A stretch of DNA of 64,000 nucleotides from Heloderma charlesbogerti (Eukaryota; Chordata; Lepidosauria; Squamata; Helodermatidae): NCBI GenBank assembly GCA_026122225.1, contig JANEZZ010002704.1, positions 62,001 through 126,000 of the forward strand. The letters run 5' to 3'. Below the pieces are notes generated by a model, which saw only the letters and a program-made list of their open reading frames with translations, made no database searches and was not told where the DNA came from. This document shows, piece after piece, positions 11,415-22,691 of this stretch; position 1 is the stretch's first letter, and the number at the start of each line of letters is the position of its first letter. Position numbers and translations under genes: made by a program.

Positions 11415-11766
11415 CAGGGTGGTCACTTACGCATTCCCCCAAAAGAGGAAATGCATCACCAGAAATGAGATCTGCATAACATTTGTATGTGCTACTTTAT
11501 ATGGATAGAGGCAAATTTAGAAATAATCACTATAATTTAAATAGAAATGCAATACATCTCGCCATAGTGGGGAAAACTGACCAGGTGACGTGTGTGCCTG
11601 CTCATTCTGCTGCCCAGGGGCTTAAGTGATAATGGACAACTTCAAGGCCCCTCTCTTCTTGTGATTCTTTATTTTAAAACCAAATTTAGATTGAACAGCC
11701 CTTCAAACAGTGGACACTAACAAATAGAGGACTGTCCTCTGTAAAGTAGGACACATGGCCACCCTA
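11415..11766. mobile_element. Non-autonomous hAT-like element with perfect 8 bp TSD
   Basis: The left terminus CAGGGTGGTCAC and the right terminus GTGGCCACCCTA (as GGCCACCCTA on the plus strand) are inverted repeats. The flanks carry AATATAAC at 11407-11414 and again at 11767-11774, a perfect 8 bp duplication. hAT transposases make 8 bp duplications, so the class is well supported. The 352 bp interior is AT-rich with no transposase. Fragments of the family lie at 28588, 32615 and 34370. Confidence 0.85.
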
Positions 11767-12330
11767 AATATAACATCCCCATCACAAGAGAAACCCGTAG
11801 GAGGTATTCAGCCCACCAGGTGCTCCAATGGTTGGTACTCTAGTCATATGTTAAAGGAGACCAGCTCTGGCACAGAGGCTAAGACCAGGGACAGCTCCAG
11901 GCTTCAAGGGCCCTTGGTACTGGGCCTTCTTCTACACCAGTGGGAAGCCCTAGTGAGCTTAACCAGTGGTGATGCTCCTCCAATCAGAGCCAGGCAGCTG
12001 CCACTTTAATTTCTCCACAGTGCCCCAGAGAAACACTATGCTGCCCAGTGCTTGGAAAAAATGTGGGAGCCAAAGGCAGGTATTGGCATTGGGCTCTGTT
12101 TGGAACACCGGAGTTGCAGCATTTGCCCAAGATTACCGTCTGGTGACAGTAAGCCTGGCTGAGACTCCCGGGGAGTCCGCCTCAGCTCAAAGCCCCATCT
12201 CAGCTAGAAATGCACTGGATGGCCTTAAGAGAACCAAGAACTCTCAGCCTCCCATATGCAAGGTAAGGGAAATATTACTGGGCCCTTTCATGTGGCTTTT
12301 ATTTAGTTAGTTCAATTACTATCCTGTCCC
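11767..12330. other. No feature recognised
   Basis: No repeat ends or coding homology seen between the hAT-like element and the LINE remnant. Confidence 0.4.
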
Positions 12331-13290
12331 TTATTCATTCATTCATTCATTCATTGACAATATTTATATACCACTCCACATCAGAAGATTTTGGAGTGGT
12401 GAACAACAAGGTAAAAGAATAAAACACCAGGTTAAAAGAGTTAAAACATTTTAATCCCAATACAGTGGAATTTAATAAACTGCGACTCGTCACACAAGGA
12501 AGGCCTCTCGAAATAACAACCTCTTCAGGAGGCATCGGAAGGAACACAGGGCTGATGTCTGCCTGGCCTCTAAAGGCAGGGAATTCCACAGGAAGGGGCC
12601 ACCACACTGAAGGCTCTTTTCCTGGTGGACTCCAACTGAGCCATGGGTCCATGTGGAACCACCAGGAACATGCCCTCTGATGACCTCAGTGACTGGGCAG
12701 CTTGGTAAAGGAGGAGCTCTCTCAGGTATCCTGATCCCAAGTTGTTTAGGGCTTTGTAAACTAGTACTAATACCTAGGCAGCCAGTGCAGTTCCCTCGAG
12801 TTGCATGCTGAAAAGGGGCCGCTCCCAACAACAGCTGAGTTGCTGCGTTCTGCACTAGCTCCAGCTTCCAGAGCAGCCTTAAGGGCTGCACCACACAGAG
12901 CACATTGCAGTAATCCAGTCTTGAGGTTACTAATGCCATACCACCATGGTCAAGCTATCCCTGTCGAGGAGAGGCCATAGCTGGTGAACCAGCTGAAGCT
13001 GGTAAAAAGCTCCCTGAGCTGCTGCAGCCACTTGGGCCTCCAGCTACAATGATGGGTCTAGGAGTACCCCCAGACTACAGACCTGATCTTTCAGAGGGAA
13101 TGCAACCCCATCTAGAACAGGCAATGAGACTATCGCCTGGACCTGGGAACCACTCACCCACAGAACTTCCGTCTTTCCAGGATTTAGTTTATTGGCCCTC
13201 CTATGTGCTGATTGGTTCAAGTACATATGGATGTTACAGGGCAGTTTGAAAAGGCTTTGGCTCTCAAAGAGACAGGGAAGCATGCTGTCG
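12331..13290 (-). pseudogene. L2/CR1-like LINE ORF2 C-terminal remnant
   Basis: Minus-strand frames at 12490-12939 and 13044-13283 carry the typical downstream-of-RT region: LNPGKTEVLWV and LKDQVCSLGVLLD, then TSRLDYCN, LELVQNAATQLL, and a final FLWNSLP with a KRLLFREAF tail. The order matches the L2 copies at 38-42 kb and 61-63 kb. Between the two frames the sequence is frameshifted and internally shortened. The plus-strand left edge is an (ATTC)n tract (12331-12355), which is the 3' tail side. RT catalytic motifs are absent. Confidence 0.75.
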
Positions 13291-13366
13291 GGAGATACTT
13301 GCTCAGCAGCATGAGCTGAGAGAGCTTAAATAGATTTCCCTACCAGGATGAGGTCACATGATAGAG

Positions 13367-13504
13367 CAGCTTTCCCCAACCTGGTGCCCCCCAGATGTTT
13401 TGAACTTCAGCTCTAATCAGCCCCAGCTAGCATGGCCAATGGTCAGGAATGCTGGCTGTTGTCATCCAAAACATGTGGAGGACACCAGGTTGGGGAAGGT
13501 TCTG
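13367..13504. mobile_element. Foldback hAT-like MITE, CCAGATGTT family
   Basis: The termini CAGCTTTCCCCAACCTGG and CCAGGTTGGGGAAGGTTCTG pair over about 20 bp, and inside them CCAGATGTTTTGAACT pairs with a TCCAAAACATGTGGAGG stretch. The 138 bp element can fold into one hairpin. Flanking 8-mers are similar but not identical, so the TSD is uncertain. Confidence 0.75.
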
Positions 13505-13904
13505 GTAGAGGGTGCTTCTGAGTAATTAAAGCCAGTTAAGGAGGTTGTTATAATTGCAGCACTTAGGGGTCAGCTACCTATGCACTCTGACATGGGGCCT
13601 GGAGTTCAACAATGGGCTGACTTCAAATGTTTCTTGACCAAGTTTAAGAGACAGTCATATTCTGACCTTGTTCATAAGTTTTGCCAGATGCTTTCCAGCT
13701 ACTGCATTTTCCAGCTGTATGACCTTTCCCCAGATCTGCCTGGCTGCCCAGCTGTGCCAGTAGCCTCTACCAGATCTGCCCAGTATCCCCATTCCTGCTC
13801 CAACACTTGTCCAATTCAGCTGGGACTCTTACCTCCAGCCACCTTGTGTTCCTGAATGCCCATGAGCTGGCACTGCAAAACTGCTCATGTTCCTGTTTCA
13901 TTTG
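13505..13904. other. No feature recognised
   Basis: Low-homology sequence immediately upstream of the candidate LTR. It may include internal retroelement sequence, but nothing is recognisable. Confidence 0.35.
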
Positions 13905-14400
13905 TGTCATGGCCCACAATCAGGAGCCTCCAGTGACAGTGACTTCTCAGAGGCACTAGAACCAGTCACTGGTCCTTCTGAGCTGGGGTCTACTGCCTTG
14001 GATCTCATATCCTATACACACAACCCGCAGGAGGTCCCATTGCCCCAACTCCAAGGAGTGGACCTCAGACTCCTCTAGTGAACAGGAAGACCCTGAGGAG
14101 CAGTCCCTAGTTGGCTCCTCATCCCTCCAACCTTCACTCCCCAAGAGAAACCAATGCCTACAGGAAAAGGCTGCTGGCCCTTTAACAGCCAGATACAGCA
14201 CTTCAGGGGGTGGAGCTTCCAGGAGGACTGTCCTGGCCTGACTATAAATCCCTGCCAGTTGTTCCTAGCCAGGGCTAGGGCAAGGTTAGTGGTCTAGCCC
14301 CAGAAGTGCTGTCTATGGTTCTGAAATTAACTCAGGTCTCAGATGAGGTCCAGCTGCCTGTTCCACATTGTGCCTCCTCACCTGAGCTGTTGCCCAGAGC
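13905..14400 (+). mobile_element. Candidate solo LTR, gypsy-like
   Basis: Starts with TGTCATGGCCCACAATCAGG, a TGTCA start resembling the chromovirus LTR at 39.9-42.1 kb, followed by an acidic-codon-rich, coding-like stretch as in that LTR. A TATA box (CTGACTATAAATCC) lies near 14240. The 3' boundary and a duplicated target were not found, and the second LTR and internal region are absent. Confidence 0.35.
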
Positions 14401-15226
14401 AGATGATGGAATCACAGATGGAGTGGGACAATTTGTGGCTCTCCAGGCAGAGCAGTGGGTTTCATAACATAATTTTAAACAGAAGCAAAACACTGTTTCC
14501 TATATACACACACACTTCACTTCTAAAGGGAGGAGCGATGGAAGTGATTTCAATAGGAAGAGTCTGATATGAAGGCTGTGGTGGTTTTAGCCAGCAATTT
14601 AAAGTGCATTACTGCGACAAGGGAGATTAAGTCATTATCTTGCTACTCTTTAAATATCTGGTTTCTAAGGCTATTATTTTATGGCTGGAAATAGACATTT
14701 ATTTATCACCCAAATGGATTTTTAATGCCTCTTCAGTTTAACTAGATCAAGATGGCAAACATGAGTGCCATGCAGACTTCCAGCAGCTTCAAATGTTCTT
14801 ACTCCTATTCTACACATGGAAGAAGGTTCCAGGGCGATGTGGCTCGTGGAAGAGGCTGGGCACCTCAGGAAAGAGACAGGAATTTATGTGTTGGGGCTGG
14901 CAGCCTAGGAGCACAGCTAGCAGGCAGAAGGAGAAAGAGCCCAAATAGGCCATCTGAGGAGAGCAAGCCATGGGCATGACGCTTGTATGCTGACAAGTAG
15001 TCACAGGGTCTTGATTCAAGAGACAGTACTTGGATTGTCTGGGTCTTTATGGAGCAAAATTAAACTTCATTGGACCCCTTGTGTCACCTAACAGTGGCTG
15101 CATTAGTAAGCTGCTCTCTCTTTTTCTGACCCGCTGTTTTAGTGGTGCCTAAGCACACCAAAGAGCAGGCCATCAAGGTTTGCTCTCCATGTTGAGATTC
15201 GCTCTCCACGTTGGCCTTGACTAGAG
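14401..15226. other. No feature recognised
   Basis: AT-rich around 14580-14720 and otherwise featureless. No domain-bearing frame. Confidence 0.4.
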
Positions 15227-15345
15227 CAGCCTTCCCCAACCTGGTATCCTCCAGGAATAAACTCGTGAGCATTGTCCATGCTGGCTGGGGCTGGTGGGAG
15301 TTGAAGTCCAAAACATCTGGATGGCACCCGGTTGAGGGACATTTG
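15227..15345. mobile_element. Foldback hAT-like MITE, CCAGATGTT family
   Basis: GCAGCCTTCCCCAACCTGG at the left end and AAGTCCAAAACATCTGGATGG with CACCCGGTTGAGGGAC at the right belong to the family. The left internal motif is altered, so the hairpin is imperfect. Confidence 0.6.
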
Positions 15346-16036
15346 GACTAAATTAAGTTGCTTGGGTCTGGCTGCTAGAGTCCCTGGCTCAAGTCCTCCA
15401 GATATCCTACACTGTAGCTACTCTCAGCCTGGAAGACCACAGGCAGTTCCAGACACCAGGCTCTCTCTGGATATCCTGGTGCTGCTGATGCCAACTGTGC
15501 TGATGCCCTAGAAGTCCAGAGACTGGGCTTTTCTACCTGCTGCAGGCTGCTGATGAGTGTCACCTTCCACAGGCTAAATAAGGTTCTGGATGTTTCTCCT
15601 GACACACGTGAGGAAATCCAGGATGACGACGTGTTGGCTTTCTCCTCTGCTTCCTGGATCTCATTGAAGATCACTGGCTACGTCATGAACTGGGACCACC
15701 TGTGACTCTGCAAGTTGCTCTTGTGGGGTTCAGCAGGCCAGATAAGTGAGGGAACTCTCTGGTAATGCACACGAAATGCAGCATGACTGCCTCCCAGTGG
15801 TGTAGTGGATCCAGGGCTCACACGGATGCAGCACCAGCATGTTTTGATTAGCAAGGTTGCTGCCACCATCTGCCACTCCCACCCCCTCAGACTTCCCTGT
15901 TCCCTCTGAGCTTAGCTACAATCCTCAAAGACATTGGGGGAAAGTGAATTTTCCGAGCAACAATATATTGTTCCCTGTTGTAATACAAAGTATTTGGGGG
16001 GTGGCTTGGTCTTGAATGGGCAATTAAGACCCATTA

Positions 16037-16384
16037 AAGGTAAAAAAAGGGAAAGGTGTCCCCAACCAGTCATGTCCGACTCTAGGGGGTGGTGCCCATC
16101 TCCATTTCTAAGCCAAAGAGCCAGCGCTGTCTGAAGACACTTCCGTGGTCATGTGGCCGGCATGACTGAACATCGAGGTGCACAGAACGCTGTTACCTTT
16201 CCCACCGAGGCGGTACCTATTTATCTACTTGCAATTTCTTGCTTTTGAACTGCTAGGTTGGCAGGAGCTGGGACTGAAGACGGGAGCTCACTCCGTCACG
16301 CGGCACTTGGGTCTCGAACTGCTGTCCTGCCGACCTTCCGGTCTGCAGTTCAGCATCTTAACCACTAAGCCACCACGGCCCCTC
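16037..16384 (-). mobile_element. Sauria SINE, copy 1, with 12 bp TSD
   Basis: Flanked by TAAGACCCATTA at 16025-16036 and 16385-16396. On the minus strand it begins GGGCCGTGGTGGCTTAGTGG, a tRNA-like head with box A, has a box B-like GCAGTTCGAGACC, and ends with GAGTCGGACATGACTGG and a short poly(T/A)-rich tail on the TAAAGG side. The tail motif matches the 3' end of the BovB LINEs in this window (GAGTCGGACACGACT). It is known that this squamate SINE family uses BovB machinery. At 348 bp with a perfect TSD it is a complete insertion. Confidence 0.92.
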
Positions 16385-16396
16385 TAAGACCCATTA

Positions 16397-17221
16397 GCTT
16401 TACAAAAAAAAAAAAACCCTGCTCCTGGTGGAGATGAAAACTGCTAGAACTGGTTGTTGACATGGATCAGCATAGCTGACTGTATTTTTGGACTCTCCTT
16501 GGGGGTATGGCTATGGGGACAGGCATGGTGGGTGCCTGCATTCCAGAATTTACCATTACTCCATTGCTGCCTCCCGTACATTTCTGTAAGTCTTCAAGGG
16601 GAGAAATAGTCTTGAGTAGTCATCTCCTAGAGGAAGAAGTGCTGTAATGCAAGCAAATCTACTTCAGGGGCAGGGGAGCTTTATTTGCATACTCAGGTGG
16701 AGGAGCCATGGGAGTAAGGGAACAGTCAGCAACCTGCTTAAGAGTTCGTTGTTATCTTTGTTTTTGGAAAACTAGATTTTGAAAGTTTGGCCTGTGGCTC
16801 CACTTTCTACTGAGAGATCTGCCTGAGAAAGGTCTAAACTAGCTCATAACTATACCAAACCAAGGGAGCAGTGTTGTTGAAAGCTTTAGAGGAGCTGATG
16901 GCTTCTTCTTCCCAGTTGATCACACAGACTTACTCCTAGAAAAATATTGGAAGAATCACTAGGCATCCCCTTCACTACGTTATCCCTGATTGGCTGGGAT
17001 TGGTTGTCTGACTAATCCAGGAAGGAGAAAGACATAACATGGAGCAGGGGGATGGTGCAGAAGTTGCAGCAGCTAGGGAGAACAACAGGGGAGCCGAACT
17101 GAAAATGAATATTTGCACAATACAGGGTTTTGGAGAAATATTTCTACCCTAGCAAAGGAGCTATTTGTGGCCTAAAAATCAAAACTTGGGAATATTCAGT
17201 GCAGCCGTAGAATTTACTATT
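16397..17221. other. No feature recognised
   Basis: No repeat ends or coding homology seen. Confidence 0.4.
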
Positions 17222-17229
17222 ACCTAGAA

Positions 17230-17365
17230 TAGGAGTGGGCAAAAGTTAGATCTCCAGATGTTTTGTACTTAAAGTCCCAGAGATCTCTGCTAGCATAGCC
17301 AATGGTCAGGAATGCTAGGAATGGAAGTCCAAAACATTTGGAGATCTACCTTCTGCCCACCCCTG
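17230..17365. mobile_element. Foldback hAT-like MITE with 8 bp TSD
   Basis: The termini TAGGAGTGGGCAAAAG and (inverted) CAGGGGTGGGCAGAAG pair. AGATCTCCAGATGTTTTG pairs with CAAAACATTTGGAGATCT, giving a 136 bp foldback element. The flanks ACCTAGAA (17222-17229) and GCTTAGAA (17366-17373) match at 6 of 8 positions and differ only by transitions, as expected for an aged hAT duplication. Confidence 0.8.
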
Positions 17366-17425
17366 GCTTAGAAGAATATTGAGGAGTTATATTTGTAAGA
17401 GATATCACTTGCTAGCCAAGCATCC

Positions 17426-17428
<3 letters not shown>

Positions 17429-17465
<37 letters not shown>
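17429..17465. repeat. (GT)n microsatellite
   Basis: An uninterrupted GT run of about 18 units directly visible. Confidence 0.95.
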
Positions 17466-17467
<2 letters not shown>

Positions 17468-18804
17468 CCCCTGCAATTAAAAGCAATACAATATGTTTCT
17501 TTCTCCCTCTAGTGGCTACATGGTGCATAAATGCTCAGTAGCTGACAACCCTTGAGAGACTGCCTAGAAGTCTTTCAGCTTAAACAACAGACCTTTCTAC
17601 TGTTTCGTACCCTTTTCCCCAAGCTATGGGATACTCAAGGCACCTATTCCAGGCGTCCTTTCCTTCAGAAGAGAAAGCCTGCTCCAGACTTCTAATAAAA
17701 TCTGTTTGTTTACAAGAAAAGAAGGGAGGAGTAAACAAGGAACAGCAATCAGCATGTGTAGCACTAGCCAAAGGCTTAATGAAGTGTGCAGGGCTGGGGT
17801 CCTCTCCACACAACCATCTTGAGCTCCTGGCAGCCACTATTTCAGCTGTGCTGTCATGTCATCACTTTGCACCCACAACGATCCTGAAAGTGACAGCAAA
17901 TGAGCGGATCGATGACATCAGCACTGTGACCACATTCTGGTATGCCTGCTTCCAACTGTTTTGAGGGAAATGTGTACAAATGCTCCATTTCAAACATTTG
18001 TAGTGTCTTGGAATACATGTGTCCCAAGTTTCAGTTTTCTGATTCATGGGAAAACACTCTTAAAATGCACTTTATCTCTGAAGGATATATTCAGGCATAC
18101 CTGGTGTGAATACTGAGATACATTTTTTGAGTAGGCAAGGAGAGCGCATTGGTGCAATCTCTGGAGCATTGGGACCATCCTTGATACATCCAAGCAGTCT
18201 TGGATAACAGCTGAGGACTAACTGGGAAGCTTTTAGCTTCTTGGATGTCACCTAGTTGTCTAAATCCCACAATAACGTTTGGCTCTAAACATAGTTACTA
18301 ATTCAGGACAAGTCATAGAATAACACTGATAATTATTTCCCTCCCCCCTGTCGATTATCGAGTCTTGGATAGTGGTGAATGTCAAAACTTTCACAGTTGT
18401 AATGGTTTTATTTCCTTTTGTATTCAATGGATACTGTATTTGGATTGCCTTTTCTTCCTGATGTATGGGCTTTCTATAAAAACTCCTGGTTGGCTATAAT
18501 TTTGATACAGATAATATTATTTGATTTAATTCTAAAAGGACAGCTTATTGAGCTTGTTCTATGTTAATTATAGTTAATTAAACTTTATAAGATTGTTATG
18601 CAAATGAGATCTATAAATGTCAACTGTGTCAAGAAAACACAAATAACTTGAGACTTGGGACTCAAGCCACATCTTAACCCCCGTTTTGAACCCAACTCAC
18701 TTTGGCAGTATGCATAGCATTTGGGTTAAAATTCAGTCATCTGATAGCAGAAGGGGCAAGAGGGAGGGCCCATTGCTTCCCCCACACAACCTTTGTCTAG
18801 GAGC
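17466..18804. other. No feature recognised; possible pre-insertion host DNA
   Basis: Moderately AT-rich, with no repeat termini or homologous frames identified. It is one of the longer stretches that may be unique host sequence. Open frames at 17580-17964 have no recognisable domain and overlap on both strands. Confidence 0.4.
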
Positions 18805-18814
18805 AGACACCACT

Positions 18815-21103
18815 CCTCCAACAGCACAAGAGGCAACTCTACACATGGACATCACCAGATGGTCAATATCGAAATCAGATTGATTATGTACTTTGCAGCC
18901 AAAGATGGAGAAGCTCTATACAGTCAGTAAAAACAAGACCTGGAGCTGACTGTGGCTCGGATCATGAGCTGCTTCTTGCAAAATTTCAGCTTAAATTGAA
19001 GAACGTAGGGAAAACCGCTAAACCATTCAGGTATGACCTCAATCATATCCCTTATGAATATACAGTGGAGGTGACGAATAGATTTAAGGGACTAGACCTG
19101 ACAGACAGAGTGCCTGAGGAACTATGGACGGAGGTCTGTAACATTGTTCAGGAGGCAGCAACTAAATCCATCCCAAAGAAAAAGAAATGCAAGAAAGCAA
19201 AGTGGCTGTCTGATGAGGCTTTACAAGTAGCTGAGGAAAGAAGGGAAGCGAAAAGCAAGGGAGAAAGGGGAAGATATACCCAACTGAATGCAGATTTCCA
19301 GAGAATAGCAAGGAGAGACAAGAAGGCCTTCTTAAATGAACAATGCAACGAAATGGAAGAAAACAATAGAATGGGAAAGACTAGAGATCTCTTCAAGAAA
19401 ATCGGAGATCTCAAGGGAACGTTTTGTGCAAAGACGGGCATGATAAAGGACAAAGAAGGCAGGGACATAACAGAAGCAGATGAGATTAAGAAGAGGTGGA
19501 AAGAATACACAGAAGAACTATACAGGAAAGATCTTAATGTCCCTGATAGCCATGATAGGGTGGTCACTGAACTTGAGCCGGACATCCTAGAGAGTGAAGT
19601 CAAGTGGGCCTTAGGAAGCATTACTAACAACAAAGCTAGCGGAGATGACAGTATTCCAGCTGAGCTATTTAAGATCCTAATAGATGATGCTGTTAAAGTG
19701 CTGCACTCAATATGCCAACAAATTTGGAACACTAAGCAGTGGCCACAAGACTGGAAAAGGTCAGTTTACATTCCAATTCCAAAGAAGGGCAACGCCAAAG
19801 AGTGTTCAAACTACCGTACAATTACGCTCATTTCACATGCCAGCAAGGTGATGCTCAAAATCCTACAAGCTAGGCTTCAGCAGTTTGCGAACTGAGAACT
19901 ACCGGAAGTACAAGCTGGGTTTCGAAGAGGCAGAGGAACTAGAGATCAAATCGCCAACATTCGCTGGATCATGGAGAAAGCAAGAGAATTCCAGAAAAAC
20001 ATCAGTTTCTGCTTCATTGACTATGCTAAAGCCTTTGATTGTGTGGATCACAACAAACTGTGGCAAATTCTTAAAGAGATGGGAGTACCAGACCACCTTA
20101 CCAGTCTCCTGAGAAACCTGTATGAGGGTCAAGAAGCAACAGTAAGAACCAGACATGGAACAACCGATTGGTTCAAAATTGGGAAAGGAGTATGACAAGG
20201 CTGCATATTGTCGCCCTGCTTATTTAACTTATATGCAGAGTACATCATGAGAAACGCTGGGTTGGATGAATCACAGGTCGGAAGTAAGATTGCTGGGAGA
20301 ATTATCATCAACCTCAGATACGCAGACGATACCACCCTAATGGCAGAAAGTGAAGAGGATCTAAAGAGCCTCTATCTTGTTGAGGGTGAAAGTGGAGAGT
20401 GCAAAAGCTGGTTTGAAACTCAACATTAAAAAAACTAAAATCATGGCATCTGGCCCCATCACTTCCTGGCATATAGAAGGGGAAGAAATGGAAGCAGTGA
20501 CATATTTTATTTTCTTGGGCTCCAAGATCACCGCAGACAGTGACTGTAGCCATGAAATTAAAAGACGCTTGCTCCTTGGGAGGAAAGCTATGGCAAACCT
20601 AGACAGCATAGTAAGAAGCAGAGACATCACCTTGCCGACAAAGGTCCGCATAATCAAAGCTATGGTTTTCCCAGTAGCAACATATGGCTGTGAGAGCTGG
20701 ACTATAAGGAAGGCTGAGCGCCAAAGAATCGATGCTTTCGAACTGTGATGCTGGAGAAGACTCTTACGATTCCCCTGGACTGCAAGGAGGTCAAATCAGT
20801 CAGTCCTAAAGGAAATCACTTCCTGAGTTCTCATTGGAAGGACAGATACTGAAGCTGAAGCTCAAATATTTTGGCCACCTAATGTGAAGAGAAAACTCCC
20901 TGGAAAAGACCCTGATGCTGGGAAAGATTGAAGGCAAAAGGAGAAGGGGATGGCAGAGGATGAGATGGCTAGATAGCATCACCGATGCAATGAATATGGA
21001 CTTGAGCACACTCTGGGAGAGAGCGCAGGACAAGAAGGCCTGGCGTGCTATGGTCCATGGGGTCACGAAGAGTCGGACACGACTGAATGACTGAACAACA
21101 ACA
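18815..21103 (+). mobile_element. RTE-BovB LINE, 5'-truncated copy with 10 bp TSD
   Basis: Flanked by AGACACCACT at 18805-18814 and 21104-21113. The element starts inside the endonuclease region and runs to the BovB 3' end (GAGTCGGACACGACTGAATG followed by a short CAA tail). BovB belongs to the RTE clade and inserts by target-primed reverse transcription, which explains the 5' truncation and short duplication. The copy is collinear with the longer BovB at 52459-55680 and shares most codons with it. Its 2289 bp length against about 3.2 kb means roughly the first 0.9 kb is missing. Confidence 0.95.
18834..21090 (+). pseudogene. BovB ORF remnant: EN C-terminus, RT and C-terminal region
   Basis: The longest intact part (18996-19895) covers the linker and the start of the RT. 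Later pieces carry FIDYAKAFDCVDH (RT motif A) and LRYADDTTLMAE (catalytic YADD), and the DNA-binding-like C-terminus ends near SRTRLND-type residues. It is broken by TGA at 19893 and 20193, both where the other copy or frame implies CGA, and by a frameshift near 20370 plus further stops. CGA-to-TGA changes fit methyl-CpG decay. It cannot make a functional enzyme. Confidence 0.92.
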
Positions 21104-21492
21104 AGACACCACTTCAGAGAAGTACCTCCAAAGAATTGGTTCTATTCTCTAAGGATGGGAGAACCAGGGATGCTTGCACTTGGAGGAGTTCTCTGAACTT
21201 CACGTCAAATTTCGGTTTGGCTCACTCCCATTCTCATTTCCAACCTGTTCTTTCAGTTTGTTCAAATGGGGAAAGTGTGCATTTTTCAAAAGTGCACACT
21301 TTTCCTCCATTGACTAAAATGTGAAAATGGGGATTTTTGAAATGTTATTTCAGCTATTAAAGATGAGAGTGATATGATATACACCTCTTCCATAGATATA
21401 AACTCACAGTTTTTAAAGTTTTATTCTCATTTATACAGTACAGGTAGTGAAACATCAGAGCAGGACATGGACACTTTTTTTTCTGATGTTGA

Positions 21493-22437
21493 TCTTAAGA
21501 ACCTAGGAAGAGCCCTGCTGGATCAGACCAAGTGTCCATCTAGTCCACCATTCTGTTCACGCAATGGCCAACCAGCTGTTGACCGGAAACCCACAAGCAG
21601 GACATGAGTACAACAGCACCCTCCCACCCATGTTCCTCAGCCACTGGTGTGCATAGGCATACTGCCTCTGATACTGGAGGTAGCATATGGCCATCAGGAC
21701 TAGTAGCCATTGATAGGCTTATCCTCCATTAATTTGTCCAATCTGCTTTTAAAGCCATCCAAAGTGGTGGCCATCACGACATCTTGTGGAAGTGAATTCC
21801 ATAGTTTAACTATGCACTGTGTGAAGAGTTACTTCTTTTATCTGTCCTGAATCTCCCACCAATCAGCCTCATGGGATGACCCCGGGTTCTTGTATTATCA
21901 GAGAGAGAGAAAAATGTCTCCGTATTCACATTCTCCACACCATGCATAGTTTTGTACACCTCTATCATGTCTGCCCTTACTCACCTCTTTTCTAAGCTAA
22001 ACTATTCCAGCTGTTGTAACCTTTCCTCATAGGGGAGTTCCTCTAGCCCTTTAATTATTTTAGTTGCCCTTTTTCCCAACTCTACAATGTCCTTTTTTAG
22101 GTGTGGTGACCAAAACTATACATAAAATTCTAAGTGTGATCACATCATCAATTTGTACAAGGGCAGTATGATTTTGGCAGTTTTATTTTCAATTCCTTTC
22201 CTAATTACACCTAACATGGAATTTGCCTTTTTTCACAGCATCCACACACTTGGTCGACATGTTCATTGAGCTGTCCACCACAACCCCAAGATCTTTTTTG
22301 GTCAGTTACTGCTAGCTCAGATCTCTTCAGCTTATACCCAAAGTTGGGATTTTTTCCCCCAATGTGCATTACTTTACACTTGCTTACACTGAATCACATT
22401 TGCCATTTTGATGCCCATTCTCTCAGTTTGGAGAGAT
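21493..22437 (-). mobile_element. CR1-like LINE 3' part, antisense, copy a
   Basis: Read on the minus strand it ends at CCAGCAGGGCTCTTCCTAGG followed by TTCTTAAG, the same 3' end as at 4750-4897. The minus-strand body encodes CR1-type downstream-of-RT sequence; the segment 22360-22430 is the inverse of the conserved codons preceding a KCKVMHIG-like motif. It interrupts the L1 ORF2. The 5' end stops abruptly at 22437. Confidence 0.8.
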
Positions 22438-22468
22438 CCCATGGACACTTTTTTTCTCATGTTGATCT

Positions 22469-22691
22469 TAAGCACCTAGGAAGAGACCTGCTGGATCAGA
22501 CCAAGTGTCCATCTAGTCCACCATTCTGTTCACACGGTGGCCAACCAGCTGTTGACTGGAAAGCCACAAGCAGGACATGAGTACAACAGCACCCTCCCAC
22601 CCATGTTCCTCAGCTACTGGTGTGCATAGGCATACTGCCTCTGATACTGGAGGTAGCATATAGCCATCAGGACTAGTAGCCAATGATAGCC
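22469..22691 (-). mobile_element. CR1-like LINE 3' end, antisense, copy b
   Basis: Repeats the 3' terminal 220 bp of copy a with few differences. It is preceded by a repeat of the L1 segment that precedes copy a (CATGGACACTTTTTTTC at 21463 and 22439). L1 reading resumes right after it with SLQQQFLLAPL. Confidence 0.8.

Noticed and set aside
19148..19732. 194-codon minus-strand frame inside BovB
   Set aside because: Antisense shadow of the BovB ORF; its counterpart at 53723-54208 has the same origin.
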